A DNA stretch of 64,000 nt from Thalassia testudinum (GCA_037157565.1 JAZHRO010000073.1:90498001-90562000); one strand, 5' to 3'; shown: positions 31,771 through 44,846, counted from the first letter of the stretch. Translations and numbers: made by a program. The notes: a model not told the origin generated them from the letters alone.

Positions 31771-33929
31771 ATATGGTCTCGGACCCACTCGACACTTAAG
31801 GGCCTTTGGGGACTCGAATAATTCTATTCGAAATCCCATGGCATCGGAAAAGCATGAAAACATAGGTGTTAGAAATTTCATCGAATCGCAACTTTAGGCG
31901 ATACCTGTAAACCTGAATAACAAAAATCAAGAAATATAAACAACCTACATAAACTGGAACCAAATGGGGAGATATGATATCTCTCTGTTCTACGATCCCC
32001 ATGAGTAAGAAGTTATACCTATAGGCAATATAGCATAGCACCCTACGTATTGTGCCTCCTACTATGAGTCCTACCTATATGGACTTCATCCTCGATAGGA
32101 AAATGAGGCCCTTAACATTGAGAAGACTTGATTCCTTCATGTGCAGCATGAACACTTCACATGCTATGAAGCCTTCGTGAACTGAGAGGCAACCCTCACC
32201 TCGAAATCCACCAAAACATGACCTGGAGGATGAAATCCTCTTCACCAAGCATAAGCAAGTTGACCAACTTGGGCCCTTGGTCAACACCCAACACTTTAGT
32301 GAAGATTAGGAAGAGGGCTAGGCCAAATCGGGGATTGAATCTCCAATTTCAGAATAATCAAGTCAACTTTGAGGCCCTCTAGTCAGTGTATTATAGCTAT
32401 ATATGGATTCAGAAACATGCCAAAAACACCTTCCTAACTATGTTCTCCATAATCCTAAACACTAGAAGGTTGTCCAAGCCCTCTCTTGGTTGACACCCAA
32501 CACTAACATCAAGAAGAGTCCTTGCCTCCATAGGGATTAAATCCTCAATCCAAGCATTGGTTAGATGACTAGGAAGCCTCCAAGCCATCACCCTTGTGCT
32601 AGGAACAGGAGGGCATCGATTGGGGAACCTCCTAGATGGCTCTCATCTTCTTCTCAAGGAGAAGGGAGGCACCTGATGTAGGGAGGGGTCAACCTCCTTC
32701 CTCTTGGTCATGGCAATAAGAAGTATATGGTAAAGAATAAGAGAATCAAACCACCAGCCCTTCTCTTTTCTCTCTTAATTGGTGGTTGTACACATATTAG
32801 GATAAATTAGGGAACTATATGTAGATTTAAGGAGATATATATAGGGATCCAAGGACTAAACCTAATATGATGGGGACTCTTAGATCTCCATTTAAGGGTT
32901 GGAAGTATTACTATCTGACTTATATAAGATTGGCTCAAGACAACTTATGGGATGTTTTGATCTAGTATCAAACTATAAATTAATTGCAATTCAACCCCTT
33001 GGATTTTATACTTAATCAAATTAGGTGCAATTAATTACCAAATTAATTCTAATTTAACTCCTTAAATCAATTCAATCAATCCAATCAAATAGGAACCCAC
33101 CAAAATGATTACCGGTTTCATCACGCCAATAATCAAGGGTTTAGGTTTAGAAGAATTACAGCACTACGCCTCCCTTAAATATTTTGAATACCCGTGAATC
33201 CTTCACACTAGAAGACATATGTAATCCCTAGGATTAAATCCTAGATTCACTGTCTATCCTATCACGAGTTGCATACTTTTCACATTCTCTTTGTGTCATT
33301 GGGATGAGAATGAAAACTAGATCCTTTTCCAAAGGACGGTCTTCTTTTCTTCATGTATAGGTCTGATTAGGACTTGTACGACCATGCATGGAATTTCGTA
33401 GTTCTCAATATGCATGAGGTGAGCTTGAGTCTCCTGATTTGTTGTGTACACTTATGACAATAGATCTGTGTGATCCATTCGAGAGATCATGTGTCACCTA
33501 TGCTCTCAATTGCACATCAGCTTTCTAGTTTTAGCACTATGATGGGTGCATCAACTATCGGTCGACCAAATGTTTATGTTCAAATATAGAGGCAAATATC
33601 TATCTTAGTTCTAAGGGTATTCCTTCACCATGACAGTGACAAGAGGACTTTCACATCTCCATCTAACAAATTCAACTCCTTGACTCAACTTACATGACAG
33701 CCCTAAATCTTTATTCCTATGTAGAGGATGTGCATCAAGGGCATTAGTCAAGCAACAATCTCTAGAGAAAATTGCCATTCTTCTCATACTAAAGACAATA
33801 GTTGTATATCATGATGGCTTTTTATGACTTATCAAAATTCTCCTTCCAAACCATTTGGATTCTTCAATACTTGTCATTAGTATATCCAACATGACATGAT
33901 ACATTATCCTGCTAGCACCAATGGTTATA
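31771..33929. other. Unassigned repeat-like DNA
   Basis: About 2.2 kb without LTR edges, primer sites or recognisable protein motifs. The minus-strand ORFs at 31796, 32075 and 32409 (60-81 codons) lie one after another in different frames and might be a decayed coding region. I find no family signature. 33000-33900 resembles the non-coding parts of retroelements in composition only. Confidence 0.35.
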
Positions 33930-34790
33930 CTATTAGCATTTATGGTGGTGCCATAAGCACCTATATTGGCATTTTATTGTATGCTTAAAATATATTGCAT
34001 TTCAATATTTCGAGCATACAACACCAATACTAATACCAATAGCACCATCATATTCTGTCAACAACACGTAATATTATCTGGATGAACAATACCAACTTAC
34101 GGTGGTGCTGCTAGCACCTATGGTGGTGCCATAGGCACATATATTGGCACCTTATTATATTCTTGAAATATATTGTACTTCAATATTTCAATCATACAAT
34201 ACCAATAATGGTTCTAAAAGCACCAAAACTCTTTTTATATTTCAAACAATGGTGCCAATAGCAGCAATATCCTGAACCTTTGTTAGAAGTGGTATTAGTA
34301 GTCACATATGATGGTGCCCATAACACCAATAATGGGGCATATGGTGTCATGTAAGATTTTGATAAGAGTAATGTGTTAATAGGATGAACAGTAGCAATTT
34401 GTGGTGGTGCCGTTAGCACCTACGCCTAATGGTACCTTAAGGACCTATATTAGAACGTTATTGTATGCTTTAAATATATTGCACTTGAATATTTTAAACA
34501 TACAACACTAATATTGATGCTAATAGCACAAACAATCTTGGCAATAGCACTAACAATTCTTTAATAGTACAAACACTAGCAACCTACAATGGTTCTGTTA
34601 GCACCTATGCTGGTACTATATGTATTTATATTGGCACCTTATTGTATGCTTCAAATATATTGCACTTCCATATTTTGAGCATACAACATCAATAAATTAT
34701 GGCAACAGCATCATCCTCGTTGGAAGTGATATTAATAGTCACATGCGATAGTGCCAACAACACTCTATTATGTTTGGAGTGTAGTAGGCT
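33930..34790. repeat. Imperfect tandem repeat with internal hairpin
   Basis: Four diverged units start near 33941, 34112, 34403 and 34597. Each has GGTGGTGCC.TA.GCACCTAT, TATTGGCACCTTATTGTATGCTT-like and CAATATTT..AGCATACAA segments. TTGTATGCT and AGCATACAA face each other across about 28 nt, so each unit can form a hairpin. Unit length varies from about 175 to 290 bp. Origin unknown. Confidence 0.65.
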
Positions 34791-34881
34791 ATTGATCAAT
34801 GAACAATGTCATACCTTCCTTGTATTCACAAAACTCATAATAATGCACGTTGTGATATTGGTGTTATTATAATGAGAATGA

Positions 34882-35160
34882 CACTACAACATAGTTGACC
34901 TTTGTCGTCTGTTGGAAATCGACAACAAAGGTGTTTAAACCGACGCTAAAATGTGACAGCATTAATAGCATCGTCGTTTCATTTTGTCGTCAGTTATAAA
35001 GAAAATCCAATGTCGAATTATCGTTGGCCCAACAGAAGGATTGGATATTTTGCTATCTCTTTATAACCGATGACATTTACATTTCCCGTTATTTAGAACA
35101 TAAACGGCGACGATTGTATATCACATTTTCCTGCTTTACCACGCAAGTTTTAGATAAGTG
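34882..35160 (+). repeat. CACTA-1 left terminal and subterminal region
   Basis: CACTA terminus at 34882 followed by eight or so CGACG/CGTCG-containing words in both orientations over 270 bp. Confidence 0.65.
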
Positions 35161-35824
35161 ACGACATTAATATTTAAAAAATTACCTTTTAATACCATTG
35201 ATTTTGGGAGGAAATTTTTTTTTTTTAATTGTGAAAATTATAAGCCAACCTAATAGCACTTATACAAGCCAAATACTTTTCCTAACTTCAATCTCACCCA
35301 CCCAAAATAACAAAAAATAAAACAACTTCACTTTTGTTAGTTTATCCCCAGTATATATAGTCCAACTTACACCTAATTATAGCATTGTTGCAAGCAAATT
35401 CTGGAGTAATTGCATGATTGCGTGTGAATGAATTTTTTTTTCATGAGAAAGCATGTGAGCAAAAAGTGCATTCCTTTCCAAAATCTAGCATTTCTTGTTT
35501 TTTACAAAACTAAAAGAATATAGACAAAAAAGAACAGATATGAATTTCTAAAACAAGAGGAGGTTTTTGAACAAAAAAATAGTTTTTCAAATCCCCTAAC
35601 AATCTTGCTACGAGTTCTAACAGAGATAATAAAATCCCCTAACAACTAAGAAGCAACCAATGTAATGATTAAAGTAATCTACCTTGATATAGTCCAACAC
35701 CAACAGTATAAACAAACATAATTCTAAACTAGCAATAATTGAATCTACAAGAAATTTAAGGATGAAATGCTAAAAGAGACTATGCTGCTCTTTCAATTAT
35801 GGAGCACAAGATGGGGAATTTTTA
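35161..35824. other. CACTA-1 left arm, no gene recognised
   Basis: AT-rich filler between the subterminal repeats and the RPT5 fragment; no ORF or splice-framed exon that I can identify. Confidence 0.4.
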
Positions 35825-35907
35825 TCTGCTTCTTAAGTCCACCAATGTCATTATGATCTTTAGTGGGCTTCTTGTCAACTTCCAATGCCTTCGAGGGTCG
35901 TAGGAGA
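35825..35907 (-). pseudogene. RPT5: Captured exon fragment of 26S proteasome ATPase RPT5
   Basis: The minus strand encodes KALEVDKKPTKDHNDIGGLK and then KQI. This aligns with the highly conserved stretch of RPT5 (regulatory subunit 6A) immediately before its AAA ATPase domain, where EVD.KPT.D.NDIGGL.KQI is characteristic. Upstream codons reading SYDPR fit the preceding YDSR of the gene after a small deletion and frameshift. After KQI the similarity ends, perhaps at a former splice site. The P-loop and all catalytic parts are missing, so it cannot act as a proteasome subunit. It sits in the left arm of CACTA-1, in the same orientation as the Ku70 fragment, and was presumably copied from a host gene. 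Confidence 0.75.
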
Positions 35908-36854
35908 CCTTTTACATGCAAAAAAATGAAGGGGTATTTTTGTCCACTTAAAAGCACACATAAAACTAAGGAAAAATGCATAAAACTAAAGGCTTGAACT
36001 TGCTGAAAATCCTGCAGAGTTTTCCCTATTTTTCTAATATTTTCCACAATCCTATACCTGAAATGAAGACCTACGTATTCATACCACAACAATTAGTGGG
36101 TACACCCCACATTCCAAACACACAAAGTAAAAACATGAATACAAAACAAGTGGGCACACCCAACAACCACAAAAGCACACATAGTATATATCTAACTAGG
36201 CAGTCCATCAAAAATTGCTAGAATTTTTAGTAAATGTATTGTAGGATAATCTAACTAGGCGTAAAAATTACAATAGGATCATAAGATTTCACGCCATCTT
36301 CAGAGGAAATAAAAAAAGATGCATGAATGCAGGTATAAATTGCATTAATGAAAATGATAGCTTAGGTGAATTTGAGTGACATCCTTGCATATGAAAACTT
36401 TCTAACATGTTCCAATGCTAATTTCCTTGGGTTACTAGTCGATAATTAAAGATGGATTAGCTTTTAGAAATGGAGAAAATCATTATAGGGATTCCCACAT
36501 TTCAATTGTTTCTATGCTCACCTGCTAATATCTCTAACTGAGAAAGATTATGTCAAGCAGTCAAAGCAACTCATACCTTCTAATGAATCTCAAGGATTTG
36601 GGAGATGAACCACCCTAGGGAAACTTGCATTTCTCCACAAACCTACAAATCATAGTGTAAGGGAGATTGGACACAATTTGGCATTTTAACCATAGGAGGG
36701 ACTCAAATGGCAATTACTTTGTCATTGTCCTATCCTAATTTTTAGCATTCTCGTCATTCCCTCCATATTATGAAAATTGCCTAAAATGATATTTGGAGAG
36801 AGCAAATCAAATGCAAAAGGAAATTATGCTTTAAAGGAATAAGAGATTTGGGGG
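35908..36854. other. CACTA-1 left arm up to the Gyp-5 insertion
   Basis: Contains two copies of a GTGGG(C/T)ACACCC phrase (36098, 36151), also found twice in the right arm. The plus ORF at 35976 (81 codons) has no motif. Confidence 0.45.
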
Positions 36855-38546
36855 TGATGTGCATACATCTGAATAGCCAAAAATGCCTATTAATGCATGT
36901 TCTTAATATCATATTAGCATCATGCATTGTAAATATTGCATAACATGCATCATCATGCATTTAGGTCAAATTGTACAAATTTTATAGTAATTTCTTCTTT
37001 TTGGAGGCCAGGGATAGGGTGACTTTTAATCGGGGCCTCGGATCAGAGATCCAATAGTACAAATCTGATTAGGGAGACGATTATAGTTCAATGACTCCAA
37101 GATCGCCCCGATCAGACTTCTGTAGCATCAGATATAATCTGAGGAAGGTTAGAGATCAAGGGCCAAGATGGTGCCAATCCACACCTCAGATGACAAATCC
37201 GACTGCACGGATGGGTTCGGATCGGTGATCGTAGCCTAACAGCGTAAAAATCGGCCCAATCCGACATCCGTGGCACCTTCTATAAGTCACAGAAGATGGG
37301 CGGCCAAGATGACACCGCATGGCACCATCTCAACCACCCATACCAGCCCAAGACTCACCGCTGCTTTTCCCTTCTCAACCGCACGATGGATCTGGGCTGT
37401 TGGATCACCATCCAATGGCCATGGTCGCTCATGCGCAAAAACCATCCACGCACCTCAAACGCATGCATAGCACAGTGGTCGAGCATCTCTACGTGAAGTA
37501 GAGGCACAGTTCGATCCCCACTGCACCTCAAATCAAGGCGCGAGAGCGAGAGCAACTAAATCAAGTCATTAGATGGTGAACAGGCAGTGCAGATGAGGGA
37601 GACGTCGTAGCACCAGAGCACGTGGATCACCTACTCATGGTCTAACTCGTGTTTAAACGCTCCATTGCACACACGAGTGTGCGGTTACGCTGAAGCTGAA
37701 GCTAGCGAGGAGAGATCTCAGCCGTCCGATCTCGCGATCGAACGGTTGAGAATGCTTGGACATGATGAAGCGTTTGCGTAGAGAAGAAGAGGTGCACGCA
37801 TGAGCGGCACCTACGCACACATTCAGGGGCCTTAATGATGCTTAATTTTATCACTAAAGGCCTTTGCATTAATGTTTTTAACATAAAATGACTTTTTTTC
37901 CCCCAACCTCTACACCTATAAAAAGGCTTACAGCCCCCACATTTCAATCATCCCTTCCTTCACCTCTCTCCCTCTCCAATTTTCTAAAGAAGCTGGTCCC
38001 AAACCCGGGATGCTCCTCTAAAGTCAAAATCAAAGTTTTCTCTCCCCCGTTCCGAAAGTGGATCCCGCAACGACGTCGACGATGCCCTGCCTCACCCCCA
38101 ATTATTCTTGCTCCTTTCTTCATCTTCCATCTTCATCCTCCATCTTCTAGACGTCACCCTATCTGGCTCGTCCTCCAAGCAACCGTCGAGGAGGATAACA
38201 TCTCTCTCCCTTCTTTATCATTTTCTAGAATAGAATTTCTCACTTTCTAGCTGTAATCATTTCCTACTTTCTTATTGTAAAAATAGTATTCAATTAAAAA
38301 ATGATTGTTCTCTCTCTCTCTCTTAGTGTTAATATCTATGTCATTGTGATTATCATACTTTTAAAACAAAAATGCCAAAAAAATATAATCATGGATTTTA
38401 GATCGATGTAGCCTCCCTGTGTTCGACCCAAAATCTCTTTATGAATTTCGGTAAATTTATCTGCTGATGGATTTCTTCGCAAATCATACTACGATGACAG
38501 GCTTTTCAAATTCCAATCCCATTTTCATAGATTTTCCACTTCAACG
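36855..38546 (+). repeat. Gyp-5 5' LTR
   Basis: It starts TGATGTGCATACATCTG and is homologous to the 3' LTR end to end. TATAAAAAGG lies at 37917-37926. A tRNA-like module at 37460-37530 lies in U3. The LTR ends CTTCAACG at 38546, with the terminal CA changed to CG (the 3' LTR keeps CA). Small ORFs at 37270-38250 are not genes. Confidence 0.85.
37460..37530 (+). other. tRNA-like A-box/B-box module in Gyp-5 5' LTR
   Basis: TAGCACAGTGG (37468-37478) fits the Pol III A box and AGTTCGATCC (37508-37517) the B box, at tRNA-like spacing, about 390 bp before the TATA box and on the sense strand. Stems are poorly conserved. Confidence 0.7.
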
Positions 38547-38549
38547 TTT

Positions 38550-38567
38550 TGGCGCCGTTGCTGGGGA
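38550..38567 (+). promoter_or_regulatory. Gyp-5 primer binding site (tRNA-Asp)
   Basis: TGGCGCCGTTGCTGGGGA matches the complement of the plant tRNA-Asp 3' end with one mismatch. Confidence 0.9.
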
Positions 38568-39820
38568 TGCAACAATTCTCAATTTTCTTTCCACATTTCA
38601 CGTACTTTATTATTTTCTAACTTGCTTTTATTTCTCTTCTATTGTTTTGCAGGTACCTCAACAGGGAATCTTCAAGTAGTAGAAAGGAGTAAGTGCAGTT
38701 GAGGACAACTGTAAGTGCTCCCCATTCTTTCCCCCTCCATAGATTTCATTTCACAACCTTAATTCAAACCCCAATTAACCTAGGTGCTTGCATAAACCCT
38801 AGGATTAGTTTGGATGCTTTGATTTCCACTTACACTCATCTCACCTTCATAAAAAAAAATGATACTTCTTGTGGGATAAATCAACATACACACTACATAC
38901 ACCCACATTCAAGGCACATAACCTAACTTGATTTTTATCTACTCAACCGAGACTTCGACCAGTGGAACTGGTACACATAAATCAACATATAAGAGAGTTG
39001 AAATCAATCTAAGTTAATCATCTTGTGTGCCTAACTCAGTGGTACATTTCGGCCAATTGTTTGAGTTGTTTGGGTCGCACCACTTCATTTTAAAATCAAC
39101 TCATCAAGTAGCTTCCCCTTAGGGTTTACAATTTAGGTCTATACTAGGCACTCCACTTTACTTTTGATTACAAAAGGAAAAGATCTTCACCCGTGTTTGA
39201 ACATCTGGTTTGCCTCTGAAATTTGATTGAACTCACCTAATTCTAAACCCTAAAAGCTACTTAAGCAAGATTTGAACATTAAAATCCACTCATCAAAATA
39301 ATCTTGCTTGAAAACCCTAGTTGTGCACGCACTCACACATATTCAATCAATCATTAAGGGTTCAGCCCATCTTAAGGGCCCACCACATTTCATAAGCACT
39401 ACAATCCTAAGCCTAAGTAAAATCAAGTAGACGTTGGCCTTAAGGACTGATTCTCTCTTCGAGGCCTAGACTAAGATTGTTTACGATTAACCTGCTTGTA
39501 CTAGTCAATCTGATGTCTAGCTAGGGGTGTAGAATCAAACGATCGTGGCAAGGGGGTACCCTTGGAACCGGAGGCGCAAGCCAAAGGAAGAACCTTCTCC
39601 CCAGTCCCTCCTTCTAACTAGTTGGATTGACTGGATACAAGTAGAGTAAATCTTCTATAATCATAAGATGGATTCTGAGAGTTTGTAGATCCTTAGGCTA
39701 CCCAACTTAAGGACAGGCTTGTTTTGTTGTGCTGTAGGGTTCTTATCCACAGTTCTTCCGACCTCTTTCTAGTTTATGCTTGGAAAGAGGTCATTGAATC
39801 CCCGATTGGAAGGACCATTA
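38568..39820 (+). other. Gyp-5 5' leader
   Basis: Non-coding leader homologous to those of Gyp-3 and Gyp-6. For example, GGAACCGGAGGCGCAAGCC near 39557 is the complement of a Gyp-6 phrase near 54740. It is interrupted at the target CATTA (39816-39820) by the solo LTR and resumes at 41528. The 77-codon ORF at 38693 has no motif. Confidence 0.7.
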
Positions 39821-41522
39821 TGTTGGTGCTAGAGCACCACGACCATTTGTTTTGATGATAACAAAACACGTGTTATTTAACATTTGCAATTTGAGTCCTA
39901 GATTTCAGGTCAATTGCAAATGTGGACGTGTTTAGACGGAACTCGAGCTCGCACCCAGGACGAGCTTGACGGAAAACAGAGGAGGTTCGCGTGGAAGCGA
40001 CAGATTGAAGATAGAAGACAAGAAGAATAGGATAGATTCTTTTTAATCCTTTCATGTACTTTTATCTTTATTTTCCTTGCTCTTTATTTTTCCTTAGAAA
40101 ATTATGTTAAAGAGCCTCAAAGAACCCTAACAGTAGTCCTAGGAACACCGGCACAACCCTAGGATACTTAGGTTTTCTGTAGAATACTTAGAAAACCAAT
40201 ATAGGGTTCAAACAGCACTTCCAGACGTCTAATTCCCAAATCAGACGTCTGATAAAGCATTTTAAGACGTCTGACTGTTGTTTCAGACGTCTGATAACTG
40301 TTAGGCTGGACATAGCTAGTTCTGTCTGATGAAATCAGACGTCCATACCTTAGTCCAGACGTCTGATGAATTTGCCAGACATCCAATTAGTGGACCGTTG
40401 GCTGGCTTAGCAAACAGTCAAGAATATGACCGTTAGAGCCTTATCAGACGTCCTTAGGCCTCTCCAGACGTCTGATAAATGACCGTTTTGCCTCGGCTGA
40501 CCCAAAATCTCTTCTCAGAGATTTTCTAGCCGTTGCAACGTTTGGAAATCAATTCCCACAGTAAAAGTAGGTTTCCAGACGTCCAGACATAGTGCCAGAC
40601 GTCCTGTATGTCGTCTGATGGACTTGCACAAAAACCTTGTTTAGATCTGATTCAAGTCAGGGAGAAACCCGCATAGAATCAGACGTCTTAAAGTGGCCTT
40701 CCAGACGTCTGATGCCAGAGTTAGACGTCTGATAACCCTATCAAATGTAATCATTGTCCTGATTTCGGCCTGATTCTCTTGGACTTTGTTCCCAACGGCT
40801 ATGGAAGCTTTTCTAAGCCTTCCAAAGCCTTCCTAAGGCCTCTATAAATAGAGGGGAGCCTTTACACACCAAGACACAACAAGAGAAACACAAGAAACAC
40901 TTTGCAATACACTAAGATCAAGTATTTCCACTCTCTTGTGTCCAAGAAGCTCTTGCTCTCTAAGCTCAAGTTCTACATCTTGAGAGCATCATTCCCTTCG
41001 CGCACCCGCTCTCCCGCCGTTGTCTACGAGAGCGACATTGCGCCGTTGCGTGGCTCACGCACCCGCGTCATCATCGACGCACTCCTTGCAAAGGGGAGTT
41101 TCCTATTTCCTATAGAAGCTAGGTTTAAATTACTTTGTTGTCTCTATAGGTTTGTTGTTTTCTTTTGTCTTTGTTATTTTGTTGGGTATTCGCTTTGCGA
41201 ATTCCCGTCTCCTTCGTGGGACAAAATCCTTCTCGTGGAGAGAAGGGGTTGAGGAACGCTACCCTCGTACTTGTAGCGTGGTTGTACTGAGGTTGAATCA
41301 CCCTCATTTTAAAGTGATTCGGTTAGTGGATTTGATCAACTAGGTTGATCGGAAAATCCTAACTCGAGAGGGTTAGGTGGTGGTTTTCACCCGGTTTGGG
41401 TTTCCACCTAAAAATACTTTGTGTACTTTGTGCGATTATCTTTCTGTGTGATTGTTTATTGCTTTATATTATTTCCGCATATTATTACGTCATCCCCTCT
41501 TGGTAGGGCCCCCAAACCTACA
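39821..41522 (+). mobile_element. Solo LTR of the Cop-2 family
   Basis: It starts TGTTGGTGCTAGAGCACC and matches the Cop-2 LTR along its length, with small indels and substitutions. It is flanked by CATTA on both sides (39816-39820, 41523-41527). It has no internal region, so it is the product of LTR-LTR recombination. It keeps about 13 AGACGTC units and TATAAATA at 40843-40850. The end is ...CCTACA rather than CCTTCA. It is more diverged from the Cop-2 LTRs than they are from each other, so it derives from an older insertion. ORFs at 40168, 40902 and 41125 are incidental. Confidence 0.92.
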
Positions 41523-41572
41523 CATTAGACCATTCTAGGAGGCATAGATTGAAGTTTGGCCAAATTAATCCA

Positions 41573-44500
41573 ATGGTCGATCAACAACCTCCTCTGCCTC
41601 AGAATCAACAGGAGATGTTTCAAAGGCAGCTGGAAGAAATGCAGAGAATGCAGGGCGCTCAACACTTGAAGGATTTTTATGATCCTTCAAATTACGAGGA
41701 ACATCCCAGCATCCAGATTCCAGCCGGAGACGTTGAAATCAAGCCCCAGATGTTAAGCCTGATCAAACATTTCCATGGGCTTGGCTCTGAAGACTCGTTT
41801 CAGCATTTAGAGGACTTGACCACTTTGGTACAGACCACCAAAGCGCAAAACATGAATGAAGAGCAGATGATCATGAGGCTTCTTCCCCACTTTCTTAGGG
41901 ATAAAGCTGCTCATTGGTATAGGACCATTAGAAGGCTGATCGCAACATGGAATGATCTGAAATCAACTTTCCTAAAGAAATTCTTCCCAGTTGGGTGTAC
42001 CAATGTACTGAGACGAGCGATTACTACTTTCGCCCAGTGGCTGGGGGAGCAGTTTCATGTTTCTTGGGAGTGATTCCAGGACTTATTGCGGAAGTGTCCA
42101 CACCATGAGGTGCTGAAATGGCAGCTGGTGCAAATCTTTTACCACAGGTTGACTGAGCAACTCAGAAATCACGTGAATGCTTCTTGCAGAGGCAATTTCC
42201 TCAACAAAGACGTAGATAGCATGCACAATTTGTTTGAGGAAATGAGTGAAAATTCAATCAATCATGCCTCCATTGATACTTTTAACCAATCCCAACAACC
42301 CAGATCGAATGTTCATGAGGTCCACGACTCTCATTCATTTGATATGGAACTGATTTGTAATGAACTAGATAAGGTGGACTTGATTACCAAAAGGATGGAG
42401 GAGTGGATGGTGGAAAACTCTGCAAACAATTCTCGATCCACTCAATCCTAGAATTTGGGATTCAATTCTTTGCGAGCTCCTTCTGGACGAGAGTTCGTTA
42501 ATCAACTGAATGTGGCTCAACCTGTGAACCAGCATTGTTTAGAATCCCACGGGTTCCAAATTGAGGCCTTTGGTCCTAGTTTCTCTGATCCCTCCCTTTC
42601 TTTCTCTCCATCCTCGCCCTATAAGAATGTCTATGCTATACAGGAGAACGTTAGGTCCAACCCTTACTCCAATGGTTATAATCCTAGTTGGAGGAACCAC
42701 CCTAACTTCTCCTAGAAAAACCTGGGGCAGTAGATCCAATTCTAACCCAACAACTATGCTCCACAAAGACCAATGGGTCAGCATCATATTTACACTCAGC
42801 TGCCGCCAAATCAGGTCAATCAGCCAGCTTGGAATGCCCGTCAACCTATAGGACAAGCTGATTTGAATTGTCAAATGGTAGAGATACAAGGATCTATGCT
42901 TCAGCTCATGCATCCAATGAAAACCTTGCTGGACAACTTGCAAACCAGGCTCATTGCTAATTCCCATCAACCCGAATCTCTACCATGTCAACTCATACCT
43001 AACCCGCATAATATACAGAATCCGGGCAATCATGCCCAACGGTACAGAAATCAGAGGGACCCACACGCACATGCTAAGGTGGTTGAGCAGGGTCCTCCCT
43101 CTTTTGCTTCTTCATCAAATTCAAGGTTTCTAGCTAATGAAGCCCCTCCAATCTTTCCTAACCCTCCTGGAGACCCAAACCCATATTCATCTACTAACTT
43201 TGTTACCTTGAGGAGTAGAAAGCAAACCCAAGACCCAAAATTACCTTATTCTGATCTACCAAATCTTGGAGAACCAGAGGAGAGAAAGGAGAACTCTGAA
43301 GAAGAAATCAAGGCTCAGGAACCTAATTCGAAAGATCTAACTCTTGTTCCTTTTACTGAGGCCTTGATTACACCTAGGAGGAAGAAGCTTATTGATAGTA
43401 ACAAGCTCTTGAATATATTCAAGAATGTTGAAATCAATATCCTGCTCCTCGATGCTATCAAACACATACCGTCTTATGCTAAATTTTTAAAGGATTTATG
43501 CACATCGAAGCATAAGTTGAGGGAATCTATTCCGAGGAAGGTGATACTCTCCGAGTAAGCTAGTTCTGTTATCCTGCATCATCTTCCTCTGAAAAAGAAG
43601 GATCTAGGTGCCCCTTTGATTTCTTGTGTCATCGGAGATTACACCTTTGATAGGGCACTTTTGGATCTAGGTGCATCCATTAACCTAATTCTGATTTCTC
43701 TTTACAAGAAGTTCGGATTAGGTGAACTTCGGCTGACCTAAGTAATGCTGCAGTTAGCAGACCATACGATCACCAATCCGAGAGGTGTTATTGAGGATCT
43801 TATTGTCAAGGTTAAGGATTTCTATTTTCCTATAGATTTCCTTGTCCTTGACATGGATGTACCTGAGAATTTAAGGAACACACCCATCATTCTGGGGCAT
43901 CCGTTCCTAGCTACTGCTAAGGCCAATATCAACTGTGAGAGTGGTAGCATGGAAATTTCCTTTGGGTATCAAAAATTGAAATTGGATATTATTAAGGCAA
44001 TTAACAAATTTGAGGATTGTGGATTTATAGAGGAACTTGAGGAAGATAACATGAATATTGAAACATGTATGGTGATTTCTATAATTGAAAGTTCCTCCTG
44101 TCTTGATGAATCTGACCTGCAACCCTCTGTGGCAAACCCACAACATTCTGAAGAGGTTATTGATCTTGTTCACTTTCAACCTCTTCCTCTTGATGAATCT
44201 TCATCAGCATCATCCTTACCATCCATCCTAAACCCGCCCCAGCTCGAACTGAAACCATTGCCTGAGAGTTTGAAATATCAATTTTTGGGACCTCAAAAGA
44301 CGCTCCCTATGATTATCAGTGCTAGATTAACTAAGGAGCAGGAGATTAAACTGATCAAGGTCCTAAAGGAACATAAGGAGGAAATTGGTTGGACCATTCA
44401 TGACCTTAGGGGGATCGAGCCATCTTACAGTAATCACAGAATATTCATGGAAGATGAATCCCACCCTTCTCGCCAGATGCAGAGGAGATTAAACCCCAAT

Positions 44501-44846
44501 ATGTGAGAAGTGGTCAAGAAGGAAATAATTAAGTGGCTCAATGTAGGAATCATTTATCAGATCTCAGATAGTCCTTGGGTAAGTCCCGTGCAAATTGTTC
44601 CCAAGAAAGCCGAGATTACCGTTGTGACTAATGAGAAAGGAGAATCAGTCACAGCTCATTCAGATTCCTCTTGGAGGGTCAGTATCGATTACCGAAAGCT
44701 GAACGTAGCCACGAAAAAAGATCATTTCCCTTTGCCCTTCATAGATAAAATCCTTGAAAGACTAGCCAGGCAAAAGTACTTCTGTTTCCTAGACAGTTAC
44801 TCTGGATACAATCAAGTCCCTATCCATCCCGAGGATCAGAAAAAAT
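41573..44846 (+). pseudogene. Gyp-5 gag-protease-reverse transcriptase ORF with eight in-frame stops
   Basis: One frame, without any frameshift, runs from the ATG at 41573 for 1091 codons. It is broken by stops at 42071, 42449, 42713, 42731, 42743, 43556, 43739 and 44504. Gag spans 41573-42750: LKDFYDPSNYEEH, MIMRLLPHFLRDKAAHW and FLKKFFPVGCTNVLRRAITT are typical of plant gypsy gag. The protease core is LLDLGASINLI (43652-43690), with D-L-G as in plant gypsy. RT starts near 44380 and includes VSPVQIVPKK, WRVSIDYRKLN and FLDSYSGYNQV, the first catalytic motif region. The frame is lost at 44846. The YxDD motif is absent because the sequence is deleted. The stops mostly fit C-to-T or G-to-A changes of CGA, CAG, CAA or TGG codons. 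Role: particle protein and replication enzymes of the element. Confidence 0.85.

Noticed and set aside
32075..32591. Minus-strand ORFs as a LINE or host exon cluster
   Set aside because: No RT, endonuclease or other family motif seen in any frame.
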